15,570 bases of DNA from an uncultured Bacteroidota bacterium (GCA_900545215.1 UQXW01000052.1:1-15570); one strand, 5' to 3'; counted from the stretch's first letter, positions 1 through 7,717 are shown. Made by a program: numbers and translations. Notes: generated from the letters alone by a model not told the origin.

Positions 1-42
1 TTTTTGCCGAACGGCGAGTTATTCCTTGCCAATCGTCGAGAG

Positions 43-54
43 ATTGCATGCAAT
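43..54. promoter_or_regulatory. 12-bp palindrome upstream of prfA promoter, possible operator
   Basis: ATTGCATGCAAT is its own reverse complement. It lies about 22 bases upstream of the TACCTTTG element of prfA, where a transcription-factor site could sit. About four perfect 12-bp palindromes are expected by chance in a window of this size, so position is the only argument for function. I see no gene in bases 1-76. Confidence 0.2.
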
Positions 55-76
55 GCCTTTGTGCTGAAAATTTTCG

Positions 77-84
77 TACCTTTG
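77..84 (+). promoter_or_regulatory. prfA promoter, Bacteroidota -7 element TACCTTTG
   Basis: TACCTTTG matches the TAnnTTTG consensus recognised by the Bacteroidota primary sigma factor. It ends 23 bases before the prfA ATG, giving a short leader. A TTTG at 58-61 could be the -33 element, but the 15-base gap is shorter than usual. The same octamer occurs ahead of ruvC and, on the other strand, ahead of the exported-protein gene. Confidence 0.6.
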
Positions 85-107
85 CGAACTGAAAACAAGA
101 CGGAATT

Positions 108-1178
108 ATGTTGGAGAAATTGGAGGCGATAAACGAGAAGTTCATCGAAATAGAACGGCAAATGAATGACCCCGAGGTGATGAACGATATGAAGCATTAT
201 GTAAAGTTGAGCAAGGATTATAAGGACTTGCAACCCGTAATAAATGCTTATAAGGAGTACAAGAATGTTTTGAAGAACATAGAGAACGCCAAGGAGGTGT
301 TGAATACCGAGAAGGACGAAGATTTCAGAGAGCTTGCGAAACAGGAGTTGGCAGAGTTGAATCCTAAGAAAGAGAAGATGGAAGAGGATATTCGTCTTAT
401 GCTTATTCCGTCCGACCCTCAGGACGGCAAGAATGCGGTTTTTGAAATCCGTGCCGGTACGGGAGGAGATGAGGCAAGCATTTTTGCCGGCGACCTTTAC
501 AGAATGTACACCAAGTTTTTCGAGAAGAAGGGATGGAAAGCCGAGATTGTCGATTATACGGAAGGCACGGTCGGCGGTTATAAGGAAATCGTGATGAATG
601 TATCGGGAGAAGGTGTTTACGGACAGATGAAATATGAATCCGGAGTGCATAGAGTGCAACGCGTTCCGCAGACAGAAACACAGGGAAGAGTGCATACATC
701 GGCTGCTTCGGTCGTTGTATTGCCGGAGGCGGAGGAATTCGATGTGGATTTGAAGATGAGCGACATCAGAAAAGATACCTTTTGTTCTTCGGGACCGGGC
801 GGTCAATCCGTAAACACGACCTATTCTGCCATTCGTCTGACACACATTCCCACAGGTATAGTTGTTTCATGTCAGGATCAGAAGTCGCAAATAAAGAACT
901 TCGATAAAGCGTTGACGGTTTTGAGGACACGGCTGTTCGAGTTGGAATACAATAAGTATTTGAACGAAATAGCCTCCAAAAGAAAGACAATGGTTTCGAC
1001 GGGAGACCGTTCCGCAAAGATACGAACCTACAACTATCCGCAATCGAGGGTTACCGACCATAGAATAAACTGGTCCATGCATAACCTTCCTGTCTTTATG
1101 GACGGTGAAATACAAGAACTCTTGGACGCATTGCAACTTGCAGAGAATGCGGAGAGGTTGAAAGAAGCCGTAAGTTGA
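108..1178 (+). CDS. prfA: Peptide chain release factor 1 (RF1)
   Basis: Class I release factor that reads UAA and UAG in the ribosomal A site and triggers hydrolysis of peptidyl-tRNA in the cytoplasm. The protein has 356 residues, the normal RF1 length. The N-terminal helical domain covers about residues 1-110. The codon-recognition tripeptide of the PxT type is PQT at 187-189, inside a stretch typical of RF1 and lacking the SPF tripeptide of RF2. The catalytic GGQ is at 231-233, preceded by SSGP; its glutamine is the usual target of PrmC methylation. The ATG follows the promoter at 77-84 by 23 bases. The gene looks monocistronic: a 13-bp hairpin lies in the gap before porZ. No programmed frameshift, which is a feature of RF2 genes, is present or expected. 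Confidence 0.97.
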   Translation: MLEKLEAINEKFIEIERQMNDPEVMNDMKHYVKLSKDYKDLQPVINAYKEYKNVLKNIENAKEVLNTEKDEDFRELAKQELAELNPKKEKMEEDIRLMLIPSDPQDGKNAVFEIRAGTGGDEASIFAGDLYRMYTKFFEKKGWKAEIVDYTEGTVGGYKEIVMNVSGEGVYGQMKYESGVHRVQRVPQTETQGRVHTSAASVVVLPEAEEFDVDLKMSDIRKDTFCSSGPGGQSVNTTYSAIRLTHIPTGIVVSCQDQKSQIKNFDKALTVLRTRLFELEYNKYLNEIASKRKTMVSTGDRSAKIRTYNYPQSRVTDHRINWSMHNLPVFMDGEIQELLDALQLAENAERLKEAVS

Positions 1179-1186
1179 AAAAACTA

Positions 1187-1206
1187 TTGCAAGATTTGAC
1201 TTGCAA
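1187..1206. repeat. Small inverted repeat TTGCAAG/CTTGCAA after prfA
   Basis: TTGCAAG at 1187-1193 and CTTGCAA at 1200-1206 form a 7-bp stem with a 6-base loop, starting 8 bases after the prfA stop. A third CTTGCAA lies at 1222-1228, just before the longer hairpin. The set could be part of the prfA 3' end or binding sites for a regulator of porZ; neither can be shown from sequence. Confidence 0.3.
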
Positions 1207-1227
1207 CAACAAATAACGGAACTTGCA

Positions 1228-1268
1228 AAATAACAAGCGTGAACCCTGCGTTTTTACGCTTGTTATTT
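1228..1268. terminator. 13-bp perfect hairpin between prfA and porZ
   Basis: AAATAACAAGCGT (1228-1240) pairs perfectly with ACGCTTGTTATTT (1256-1268) around a 15-base loop. By a rough equal-base estimate, about 0.004 stems of this length with a loop of 3-20 would occur by chance in the window. It lies 50 bases past the prfA stop and 18 bases before the preferred porZ ATG, so it may terminate prfA or act in the porZ leader. No clean U tract follows it, although the stem's own AT-rich end supplies TTATTT. The GTG at 1239 lies in the left arm. Confidence 0.55.
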
Positions 1269-1286
1269 GTATATAATATCGTTGTG

Positions 1287-3632
1287 ATGAAGAGAGTTTC
1301 TTTTGTTCTTTTGATTTTCTTTTGTCTGTCTTTTGCAGCCAAATCGCAATATACCGCATCTTCGCTCGGACAATGGAGGGATCATTTGTCGTATTATCGT
1401 ACTCATGCGGTGTTTTCCACAGGCAATTCTGTTTTGGTCGCTGCCGAATCGTCTTTGTTTTACCTTAATAAGTACACAAAGGAAACGGAACGTTTCTCAA
1501 AGGTGAACGGGCTGTCCGATGCAGGAGTGGGCGTTACGGGATACGACCCGCAGACCAAGGCTACGGTTATCACGTATGACAATTCCAATATCGATATTCT
1601 GCAAAACGGAAAAGTATATAATATCTCCGACATAAAAGTCCGCAGCATAGAGGGAAGCAAATCCATAAACAGCATATATTTCCATAATTCCAAGGCATAC
1701 CTTGCCTGCGGCTTCGGGATAGTCGTGCTGGATTTGGACAGAAAAGAGATATATGACACTTATTATGTAGGTAAAAACAATGCCAAGATAGCGGTTAACA
1801 ATATCGTGATAAACGATACCGCCATATTTGCGGGAACGGTGGAGGGCTTGCTCTATGCTCCGAAGAACAGTCCCGCTTTGGGAGCAAGCGAAACATGGAA
1901 GAAGTTCCAAAGCATAGGCAATACGGGAAAGGCTGATTACAACATAAATTTCCTGCTTCAACCGAACAAAAGGCAACTTCTCGTAGGCGTTGCAATGGAA
2001 AACTCCACCAACAGCACGGTATATCTTTTCGATGGTCGGAATTGGACGACGGCTTTCGATGACGAGTACATAGCAAATCTGCGATTGTGCGACACGACTC
2101 TTATTCTTACGGCTTACAGAAGTGTAAACCTTTATTCCGTCAACGATATCGCTCATAAGAAGGAATATTTCCATATAAGCGACGAATGGAACCCGATTCA
2201 TGATATAACACTCGACATAAACGACATAACCATAGACGGAAATGACCTGTGGTTGGCTCATGATTATCGCGGATTACTGCATTATGCGAACTTCAAACAG
2301 GGTTCGCAAACCGTGGAAGGGTATTTCCCGAACGGTCCTTTGAGCAATGACATCTTTTCTTTGACGGTGTCCGATGAAGGAAAGGTTTATGCCGCACCGG
2401 GAGGCAGGACAATACAGAATGCACCTCGCGGTCTTACGGGCAATGTTTGTTCTTTCGATGGCAGTTATTGGTGGGGGCTGGACAGGTCTCCTGCTCTCGA
2501 CACGATAAAAGATATCTTGAACGTAACCATAGACCCACGCAATCCCAACCATATAATGGCATCGTCATGGTGGAGTGGCGTAGTGGAAATATTGGATAAT
2601 AAGGTAATCAACCTTTATACCGAGGCAAACACCGATGGCAAACTCGTGCCTCACCCTTATTGTTTCAGAATTGCACGAGTGGAATACGACGAGTCGGGAA
2701 ACCTGCTTATAGCAAATTCCATGGTTCAGAACGGCTTTTGCTACCTTACTTACAATAACGTATGGGGCAATTTCGATACCTATTCTTTCATAGGAACGGA
2801 CGAAATACTCGGCATGACGTTGGATAAAACGGCTCATTACAAGCTCCTTTGGACATCGGGAAATAAGATTTTGGTATTGGATAACGACGGAAACAAAATA
2901 TTGCTCGACCCGAATAATGGTTCGAAAGACCGAACCACGAAGGTAAATTGCATAGCGCAGGACATGGACGGAGAAATGTGGATAGGCACGGACAAGGGCA
3001 TAAAGGTCGCATACAATATTGCAGATGTGTTTGACAGCGATGACGGAGTGCATTCCAATACCGAGTGTCAGAATATAATCTATCAGGAAAACGGCATAGC
3101 ACAATACCTTTTGAATTTCGAGAATATAACCTGCATAATGATTGACGGGGGAAATCGTAAATGGGTAGGCACCGAAAGAAACGGTATTTACGTCCTTTCA
3201 TCTTCCGGAAATGAGCAAATACATCATTTCACGGCAGAGAACAGCCCCTTGATTTCCAACAGGGTCATCTGCATGGCTCAAAACGGAATAACAGGCGAAG
3301 TTTTCATAGGCACGGACAGGGGAATTGTTTCCTATAAGGCAGAGTCCACCAAGGGAGCGGAAGAAGCAGGCAAGCTGACTGCTTATCCCAATCCTTTAAG
3401 ACCGGAACATAGCGGAAAGATTGCCATCAAAGGATTCGTCGCAGACTCGGATGTCAGAATAACAGATGTTTCAGGGAAGACTGTCGCCCATATAAAATCC
3501 ATAGGAGGACAAGCCGTTTGGGACGGAAAAAACTTCAAAGGCGAAGATGTGGCGAGCGGAGTTTATCTTATCTTTTCCTCCGCCGAGGAAGGAGCCAAAA
3601 CCGCAACAGGCAAGGTTCTTATAATACGCTGA
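1287..3632 (+). CDS. porZ: Type IX secretion system surface component PorZ (beta-propeller with C-terminal sorting domain)
   Basis: Predicted PorZ, a member of the T9SS attachment complex with PorU, PorV and PorQ on the outer surface of the outer membrane; in Porphyromonas gingivalis it binds A-LPS. From the ATG at 1287 the protein has 781 residues, close to the P. gingivalis length. It starts with a signal peptide (MKRVSFVLLIFFCLSFAAKS). Next comes a PorZ-like N-terminus containing GQWRDHLSYYRTHAVF and VNGLSD, then repeated beta-propeller strands (for example MWIGTDKGIKV and VFIGTDRGIVSYK). Residues from about 696 form a T9SS C-terminal domain with YPNP, SGVYLI and a terminal KVLIIR. An in-frame GTG at 1239 would add 16 residues, but it lies inside a hairpin arm and would bury the signal peptide. 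recO follows after 3 bases. PorZ is the best call; a generic two-component-regulator propeller protein is the less likely alternative. Confidence 0.85.
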   Translation: MKRVSFVLLIFFCLSFAAKSQYTASSLGQWRDHLSYYRTHAVFSTGNSVLVAAESSLFYLNKYTKETERFSKVNGLSDAGVGVTGYDPQTKATVITYDNSNIDILQNGKVYNISDIKVRSIEGSKSINSIYFHNSKAYLACGFGIVVLDLDRKEIYDTYYVGKNNAKIAVNNIVINDTAIFAGTVEGLLYAPKNSPALGASETWKKFQSIGNTGKADYNINFLLQPNKRQLLVGVAMENSTNSTVYLFDGRNWTTAFDDEYIANLRLCDTTLILTAYRSVNLYSVNDIAHKKEYFHISDEWNPIHDITLDINDITIDGNDLWLAHDYRGLLHYANFKQGSQTVEGYFPNGPLSNDIFSLTVSDEGKVYAAPGGRTIQNAPRGLTGNVCSFDGSYWWGLDRSPALDTIKDILNVTIDPRNPNHIMASSWWSGVVEILDNKVINLYTEANTDGKLVPHPYCFRIARVEYDESGNLLIANSMVQNGFCYLTYNNVWGNFDTYSFIGTDEILGMTLDKTAHYKLLWTSGNKILVLDNDGNKILLDPNNGSKDRTTKVNCIAQDMDGEMWIGTDKGIKVAYNIADVFDSDDGVHSNTECQNIIYQENGIAQYLLNFENITCIMIDGGNRKWVGTERNGIYVLSSSGNEQIHHFTAENSPLISNRVICMAQNGITGEVFIGTDRGIVSYKAESTKGAEEAGKLTAYPNPLRPEHSGKIAIKGFVADSDVRITDVSGKTVAHIKSIGGQAVWDGKNFKGEDVASGVYLIFSSAEEGAKTATGKVLIIR

Positions 3633-3635
3633 TTC

Positions 3636-4364
3636 ATGATTTCAATAACCGAAGCACTTATCCTCAGCACCATACCCTATAACGATACGAGCCTGATAGT
3701 AAAAACCTACACAAAGGACTTCGGATTGCAAACCTACATATTGCGTTCTGCCCGTAAGGTCGGAGGAAGAACGAGGGTGCAACACTTTCAACCTTTAAGA
3801 ATATTGCAATTAGAGACAAATTCAACGCCGAAAGCAAAGTTGCACAATATCAAATCATCTTCTCTCATCGCAGGTTGCGAACAAACAAGCAGCCATATAG
3901 TCAAGACAAGTCTTGCAATATTCATGGTGGAGGTACTGAATTTATCTCTCAAAGAGAACACTCCCAATGAGGATTTATACTTTTTCCTGAAAGAACAAGT
4001 CATTTCCTTGGAAAAAGCTTCGGAAGCAAGTCTTCCAGAATTTCATCTGCACTTTCTGATAGACCTTTCAACCAAACTAGGCTTCCGACCATACGATAAT
4101 TACGGCGAAGAAACACCTTTTTTCGACCTTCTTTCCGGCAAATTCACGACTTCCACGCAGGAAAAAGATGTTCTTTCATTGCAATCCTCGCTCTCCTTTC
4201 ACAATCTTCTCCTTTCAAACACAAAAACTCCACACTGGAAAAGCACCGCAACAAAACACGAACGCAGAGAATTGGCTGACAATCTCGCAAAGTTTTATTC
4301 CATACACATAACATCCGGAAAAATAATTCGTTCGCACGAAATCCTCGGTGTGGTGCTTTCATGA
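3636..4364 (+). CDS. recO: DNA repair protein RecO
   Basis: RecO acts in RecFOR recombinational repair: it binds RecR and SSB-coated DNA and helps load RecA at gaps. The product has 242 residues, the normal size. The N-terminal OB-fold (about residues 1-80) opens with the typical MISITEALILSTIPYNDTSL. A helical C-terminal domain ends in FYSIHITSGKIIRSHEIL, typical of the family. No cysteine cluster is visible, so the zinc motif found in some RecO proteins is absent. The ATG lies 3 bases after the porZ stop, so the two genes are almost certainly co-transcribed and possibly translationally coupled. The functional link with porZ is not obvious. Its stop codon TGA overlaps an ATG (ATGA) that opens a short frame described separately. 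Confidence 0.92.
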   Translation: MISITEALILSTIPYNDTSLIVKTYTKDFGLQTYILRSARKVGGRTRVQHFQPLRILQLETNSTPKAKLHNIKSSSLIAGCEQTSSHIVKTSLAIFMVEVLNLSLKENTPNEDLYFFLKEQVISLEKASEASLPEFHLHFLIDLSTKLGFRPYDNYGEETPFFDLLSGKFTTSTQEKDVLSLQSSLSFHNLLLSNTKTPHWKSTATKHERRELADNLAKFYSIHITSGKIIRSHEILGVVLS

Positions 4365-4483
4365 GCAGAGGCTATTCGGAAAATCATTGTGTATATAAGG
4401 GCGGCAAAACTTACTTCAACAACGGACTTATAATCTCTGTGAAGCGTTCGCTGCTTTTATGTTCCGTCTATACTAAGTATTAA
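4361..4483 (+). CDS. Possible small protein, 40 residues, overlapping the recO stop
   Basis: An ATG at 4361-4363 overlaps the recO TGA in the ATGA arrangement typical of translational coupling. It opens 40 codons ending in TAA at 4481. The predicted peptide starts MSRGYSENHCVYKGGKTYFN, followed by NGLIISVKRS and a cysteine-containing tail. I recognise no family, signal peptide or clear membrane helix. The first two thirds read like ordinary coding sequence, with GGC, AAC and TTC codons; the tail is less convincing. It could be a real coupled small protein, the stump of a decayed gene, or chance: a 40-codon open frame is not rare. The ATGA junction is the main argument. Confidence 0.3.
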   Translation: MSRGYSENHCVYKGGKTYFNNGLIISVKRSLLLCSVYTKY

Positions 4484-4591
4484 CGCCACTTCCATGATTT
4501 CTTCATTGCCTTTACTTTCCAATTCTCTCCAATCCTTTTCAGCATTGGAATGAACTCAGCATGGAAAAATCGCATCTCCGGATAAAATTCT
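4484..4591. other. Intergenic stretch between small ORF and ruvC promoter
   Basis: No gene is seen here. It contains T- and C-rich sequence with short CCAAT/ATTGG inverted matches, for example TTCCAAT at 4517-4523 against ATTGGAA at 4544-4550 (7 bp, 20-base loop). These may end the porZ-recO transcript but are too weak to call a terminator. Confidence 0.25.
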
Positions 4592-4599
4592 TACCTTTG
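4592..4599 (+). promoter_or_regulatory. ruvC promoter, -7 element TACCTTTG
   Basis: This is an exact match to TAnnTTTG and identical to the prfA element, including the following C. It ends 41 bases before the ruvC ATG. No TTG is found at the usual -33 distance. It indicates that ruvC is transcribed separately from porZ-recO. Confidence 0.6.
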
Positions 4600-4640
4600 C
4601 AAGCGTTTTTCGGCACAAAGGACAACAGCGATATTCCATC

Positions 4641-5222
4641 ATGCAGTTTTCAAAAGAGAAAAGGATACTCGGAATAGACCCGGGAACGAACATAACTGGT
4701 TATTCGATAATCGAACAGAGGGGAAAACAGACAGAACTCCTGACTATGAGTTGTATAGTCTTGGGAACGAAGATGGAAATGAGTACGAAGATGAAAATAT
4801 TGTTTGATAAGGTTTCGGCGATTATCGAGGTCTATAAGCCGGATATGCTTGCCATCGAGGCTCCTTTCTTCGGCAAGAACGTGCAATCGATGTTGAAACT
4901 CGGCAGGGCTCAGGGACTGTGCATTGCGGCGGCATTTGCCCGTAACGTTCCTTTCGTCGAGTATTCTCCACGTAAAATCAAGCAATCCATAACGGGCAAC
5001 GGTGCAGCCTCGAAGGAACAGGTGGCGAATATGTTGCAAAGAATATTTCGTTTCGATGAAATCCCAAACCATTTGGACGCCACGGACTCTCTCGCAGTGG
5101 CTCTTTGCCATGCTTATCAGAACGATTTACCGATTCAAAAGTCTGAAACCCAAAAGTCGAAAGGCAAAAAGGCAGGTTCTTGGGCTGCGTTCATAAACCA
5201 AAATCCCGACAGAGTGAAATAA
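4641..5222 (+). CDS. ruvC: Crossover junction endodeoxyribonuclease RuvC
   Basis: RuvC resolves Holliday junctions by paired nicks and works with the RuvAB branch-migration motor. The 193-residue protein has an RNase H-like fold. The four catalytic acidic residues are visible: D13 in GIDPGT, E73 in AIEAPFFGKN, and D146 and D149 in LDATDSLAVALCH. The C-terminus after about residue 165 is a lysine- and serine-rich linker followed by SWAAFINQNPDRVK, a tail typical of Bacteroidota RuvC. The gene has its own promoter and lies next to recO, another recombination gene, but in a separate transcription unit. Its 3' end is 34 bases from the convergent aroK stop, and no strong terminator lies between them, so the two transcripts may overlap. 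Confidence 0.95.
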   Translation: MQFSKEKRILGIDPGTNITGYSIIEQRGKQTELLTMSCIVLGTKMEMSTKMKILFDKVSAIIEVYKPDMLAIEAPFFGKNVQSMLKLGRAQGLCIAAAFARNVPFVEYSPRKIKQSITGNGAASKEQVANMLQRIFRFDEIPNHLDATDSLAVALCHAYQNDLPIQKSETQKSKGKKAGSWAAFINQNPDRVK

Positions 5223-5256
5223 ATCCTGCATAGACTTGCTGGAACAGGTGAAACAT

Positions 5257-5781
5257 TTACTCCGTTTTCCATAACGAAGTATGAGATAGAACTTTCGATA
5301 TTATATTGTTTATGTCGGCACTCTCTGCCCGCACAATCAGGTCGGCTTGTCGGTAGAAACGTTCCCTCTCCGCAAGATTGGTTGTAACGAATTGCAGGAG
5401 TTCCATATCATCTTTGCCTTCCAAAAGCGGACGTTTGCGATGCGATGTTTTGTGTCTCACTATAATTGAACGTGGGTTGATGTTCAGGTAAATGGAAAAG
5501 CCGTTTGCTTTTATCCTTTCCATGTTGTCGCCAAAGCAGGGCAAGCCTCCTCCTGTCGAGATGACGATATTATCCTTTGCAATCAACTCTTGCAGGGCTT
5601 CTTCCTCGAAAGAACGGAATACATCTTCACCATATTTGGCAAATATGCCCCCAACGCTCAACCGGTATTTGTTTTCAATCCATTTATCCGTATCGACAAA
5701 GTCGTAATTCAAGCGTTTTGCCAATTTCTTGCCAACGGTGCTTTTGCCGCTCAGCATGTAACCGATCAGAAAGACCCGCAT
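5257..5781 (-). CDS. aroK: Shikimate kinase
   Basis: Phosphorylates shikimate to shikimate 3-phosphate with ATP, the fifth step of the chorismate pathway to aromatic amino acids. From the ATG at 5781 it has 174 residues, normal for the family. Walker A is GYMLSGKST at 7-15. The shikimate-binding residues expected in the family are visible: D32 in FVDTDKW, R56 in VFRSFEEEAL, and the GGG loop at 77-79. The lid arginine R117 lies in HRKRPLL, and R139 precedes FY. A longer frame runs to 5910, but its extra 43 residues lie antiparallel within the tsaD coding region and precede a perfect kinase N-terminus. tsaD ends 7 bases upstream, so aroK is the last gene of a tsaD-aroK unit. Confidence 0.94.
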   Translation of the reverse strand: MRVFLIGYMLSGKSTVGKKLAKRLNYDFVDTDKWIENKYRLSVGGIFAKYGEDVFRSFEEEALQELIAKDNIVISTGGGLPCFGDNMERIKANGFSIYLNINPRSIIVRHKTSHRKRPLLEGKDDMELLQFVTTNLAERERFYRQADLIVRAESADINNIISKVLSHTSLWKTE

Positions 5782-5788
5782 AAGAAAC

Positions 5789-6793
5789 TTATCGTGCGTA
5801 AGCGGTAGCGGAAAGGTCAGCGAACTCTCCGTCTTGATACTTGAACAAGGCTGCCGATGCCACCATGGCTGCGTTATCCGTCGTATAGGAAAACTTGGGT
5901 ATGAAGACATCGCAAGAATACTTCACTCCCAATTCTTGCAGCCTTTCTCTGAGCAGGGAATTTGCCGAAACGCCTCCCGCAACGGCTATATTCTTTATGC
6001 CGGTATCCTTTATTGCTTTCTCGAATTTGTGCAACAAGGCATCGACAACGGCTTTCTGAACCGAGGCGGCAATATCCGCCATGTTCTCTTCAATGTATGT
6101 CGGATTTTCTTTTAGTTTGTCTCTGAGAGTATAAAGGATGCTTGTCTTCAATCCGGAGAAGCTGTAATCGTATGCGGGAATGCGGCTGTGGGAAAATTGC
6201 AATACGGCTTTGCCCTGCCGAGCCAATCTGTCTATATGGGGACCTCCCGGGTAAGGAAGGGAGAGTATCTTGGCGGCTTTGTCTATGGTTTCGCCTGCTG
6301 CGTCGTCTATCGTCTTGCCTATCACTTCCATTTTGCGGGGAGTGTCAAGGCGTATTATTTGTGTGTTCCCTCCCGAGACCAAAAGGCAGAGCATCGGGAA
6401 GGACGGCACTTTTGTATCGGGAGTATCCTTGATGAAGTGAGCCAATACGTGTGCTTCCAAATGGTTCACCTCTATCATCTTCACGCCCAAGGCTGCGGCA
6501 AAACTCTTGGCAAAACTCACTCCTACCAAAAGAGAACCCAATAAACCGGGTCCTCGCGTGAATGCCACCGCTTTCAAGTCATGCTTATCCACTCCTGCGT
6601 CTTTGAGTGCTTTATCGACCACAGGAATGATGTTCGATTGGTGAGCCCGCGAGGCAAGCTCGGGAACGACACCGCCATACTCCGCATGCACCTGTTGAGA
6701 TGCCGTAACGTTTGACAAGACCTTGAATTCGCTGTTCATGACGGCACAAGATGTGTCATCGCAAGATGATTCTATGGCAAGAATGTAAAACAT
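5789..6793 (-). CDS. tsaD: tRNA N6-threonylcarbamoyladenosine transferase TsaD
   Basis: Transfers the threonylcarbamoyl group from TC-AMP to A37 of ANN-decoding tRNAs, with TsaB and TsaE as partners; none of these is in the window. The 334-residue ASKHA-fold protein starts MFYILAIESSCDDTSCAVMN, the standard opening. The metal-binding histidines are H111 and H115 in NHLEAHVLAH, and the third ligand is D306 in TTDNAAMVASAA. Nucleotide-binding glycine segments LLVSGGNTQI and VAGGVSANSLLRERL are present. It lies 33 bases downstream of the DUF6089-type gene and 7 bases upstream of aroK, all on the minus strand, so it may be transcribed from the promoter at 7740-7747. Older annotations call this family a glycoprotease (Gcp). 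Confidence 0.96.
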   Translation of the reverse strand: MFYILAIESSCDDTSCAVMNSEFKVLSNVTASQQVHAEYGGVVPELASRAHQSNIIPVVDKALKDAGVDKHDLKAVAFTRGPGLLGSLLVGVSFAKSFAAALGVKMIEVNHLEAHVLAHFIKDTPDTKVPSFPMLCLLVSGGNTQIIRLDTPRKMEVIGKTIDDAAGETIDKAAKILSLPYPGGPHIDRLARQGKAVLQFSHSRIPAYDYSFSGLKTSILYTLRDKLKENPTYIEENMADIAASVQKAVVDALLHKFEKAIKDTGIKNIAVAGGVSANSLLRERLQELGVKYSCDVFIPKFSYTTDNAAMVASAALFKYQDGEFADLSATAYAR

Positions 6794-6826
6794 TGCTATT
6801 TCTTTTTTGTTGTTCGATCCGACCGA

Positions 6827-7717
6827 CTACTTGCCCATGCCCGGGCATTTGGAGGATTTGGTCGATAGTTTGGTGGTTATGGTTATTCCGAAGAAGTTAT
6901 ACCAATCCTTTGTCTTGGAATTGCCTCTTGCCAACTTGTCTGCATGATATACGCCCTCCATTCCGTCCAACTCGTGCGTCCTGTCGGCGGCTTCCGCTGC
7001 CAATTCGCCTGCCCATTCGGTCAGAAGCTCGTGAGAGACGTAGGTTTTGCTTATGTCGTCTATGTAATCGGTGAACGTTTTTCTGAATCCCCATTGCAGA
7101 CCGAGGCATATACGGCTGCCTATCGAAAATCTGACACCCAGACCGAAAGGAATGGAGATGCCGTAGCGTGAATAAGCCTTGTCATAGCCCTTCATGCCTT
7201 GTCCTTCCGTATTGAGAGGTTGCAACTCCACCGTTTCGAGTTCTCCTGTTATCGGATTGACGATGTCGGTCTTCGGATTAAAGTAAAAACCCGCTATTCC
7301 TGCAAAGATATAAGGTGTTATGCGGTGTTGAAGGCTGCCTGTGCGATAGTCGAAGAAGTTATATTCGCATACGAAACTCAATTCCCTGAGAGGAGAATGG
7401 AAGTTCAGGTTTCGGGGATTGGCATAGTGCTTGTCATCTCCTTCCAAGGAGGTGAAGTTCAACTCTCCCGTGAAAGCCCAACGGGGAGAGAGGTTATACC
7501 TTGCCAATATTCCCAAACGGAAGTTGGTATTGTAAAAATCGAAACTTTGTTCGAACTGATTCCATTGGGCGTTGTTCTCATTGGAGTTGAAAGAAGAGTT
7601 TATGTCCCCTACATAATTTGAACCGCCGATGGTGATTCCGAACTCCCAATTATAGAGTTGGGCGTTTGAAATACCGCAAGCGAGCAGTGCAAACAGAAGC
7701 ATGAGTGTTCTTTTCAT
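6827..7717 (-). CDS. Outer-membrane beta-barrel protein, DUF6089-like
   Basis: A 296-residue exported protein predicted to form an outer-membrane beta-barrel; its biochemical role is unknown. The signal peptide MKRTLMLLFALLACGISNA probably ends at SNA before Q20. LLAC at 11-14 resembles a lipobox, so a lipoprotein is a minor alternative. The body has alternating, aromatic-rich strands (WEFGITIGGSNYVGDIN, YGISIPFGLGVRFSIGSR, YNFFGITITTKL). The start resembles DUF6089 proteins of Bacteroidota, where GGSNYVGDIN follows the signal peptide. Residues 225-265 are a charged, less barrel-like segment rich in E, D and A, likely a loop. The C-terminus KCPGMGK follows the last strand, so the usual terminal aromatic residue is missing. 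The gene has its own promoter element 23 bases upstream of the ATG. Confidence 0.75.
   Translation of the reverse strand: MKRTLMLLFALLACGISNAQLYNWEFGITIGGSNYVGDINSSFNSNENNAQWNQFEQSFDFYNTNFRLGILARYNLSPRWAFTGELNFTSLEGDDKHYANPRNLNFHSPLRELSFVCEYNFFDYRTGSLQHRITPYIFAGIAGFYFNPKTDIVNPITGELETVELQPLNTEGQGMKGYDKAYSRYGISIPFGLGVRFSIGSRICLGLQWGFRKTFTDYIDDISKTYVSHELLTEWAGELAAEAADRTHELDGMEGVYHADKLARGNSKTKDWYNFFGITITTKLSTKSSKCPGMGK

Noticed and set aside
1272..1277. TATAAT resembling an E. coli -10 box before porZ
   Set aside because: It lies only 10 bases from the ATG, and Bacteroidota promoters use TAnnTTTG instead.
1497..2261. 254-codon open frame antisense to porZ
   Set aside because: It lies wholly inside a strong PorZ coding sequence. 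Its translation shows no domain and is of the tyrosine- and isoleucine-rich kind produced by the opposite strand of a real gene.
5782..5910. 43-residue N-terminal extension of shikimate kinase
   Set aside because: The extra part is the tsaD 3' coding region read in another frame; the family N-terminus starts at the internal MRVFLIGYMLSGKST.
6837..6848. 12-bp palindrome ATGCCCGGGCAT at the end of the barrel gene
   Set aside because: It is explained by codons for the C-terminal CPGMG, has no loop, and a few such palindromes are expected by chance.
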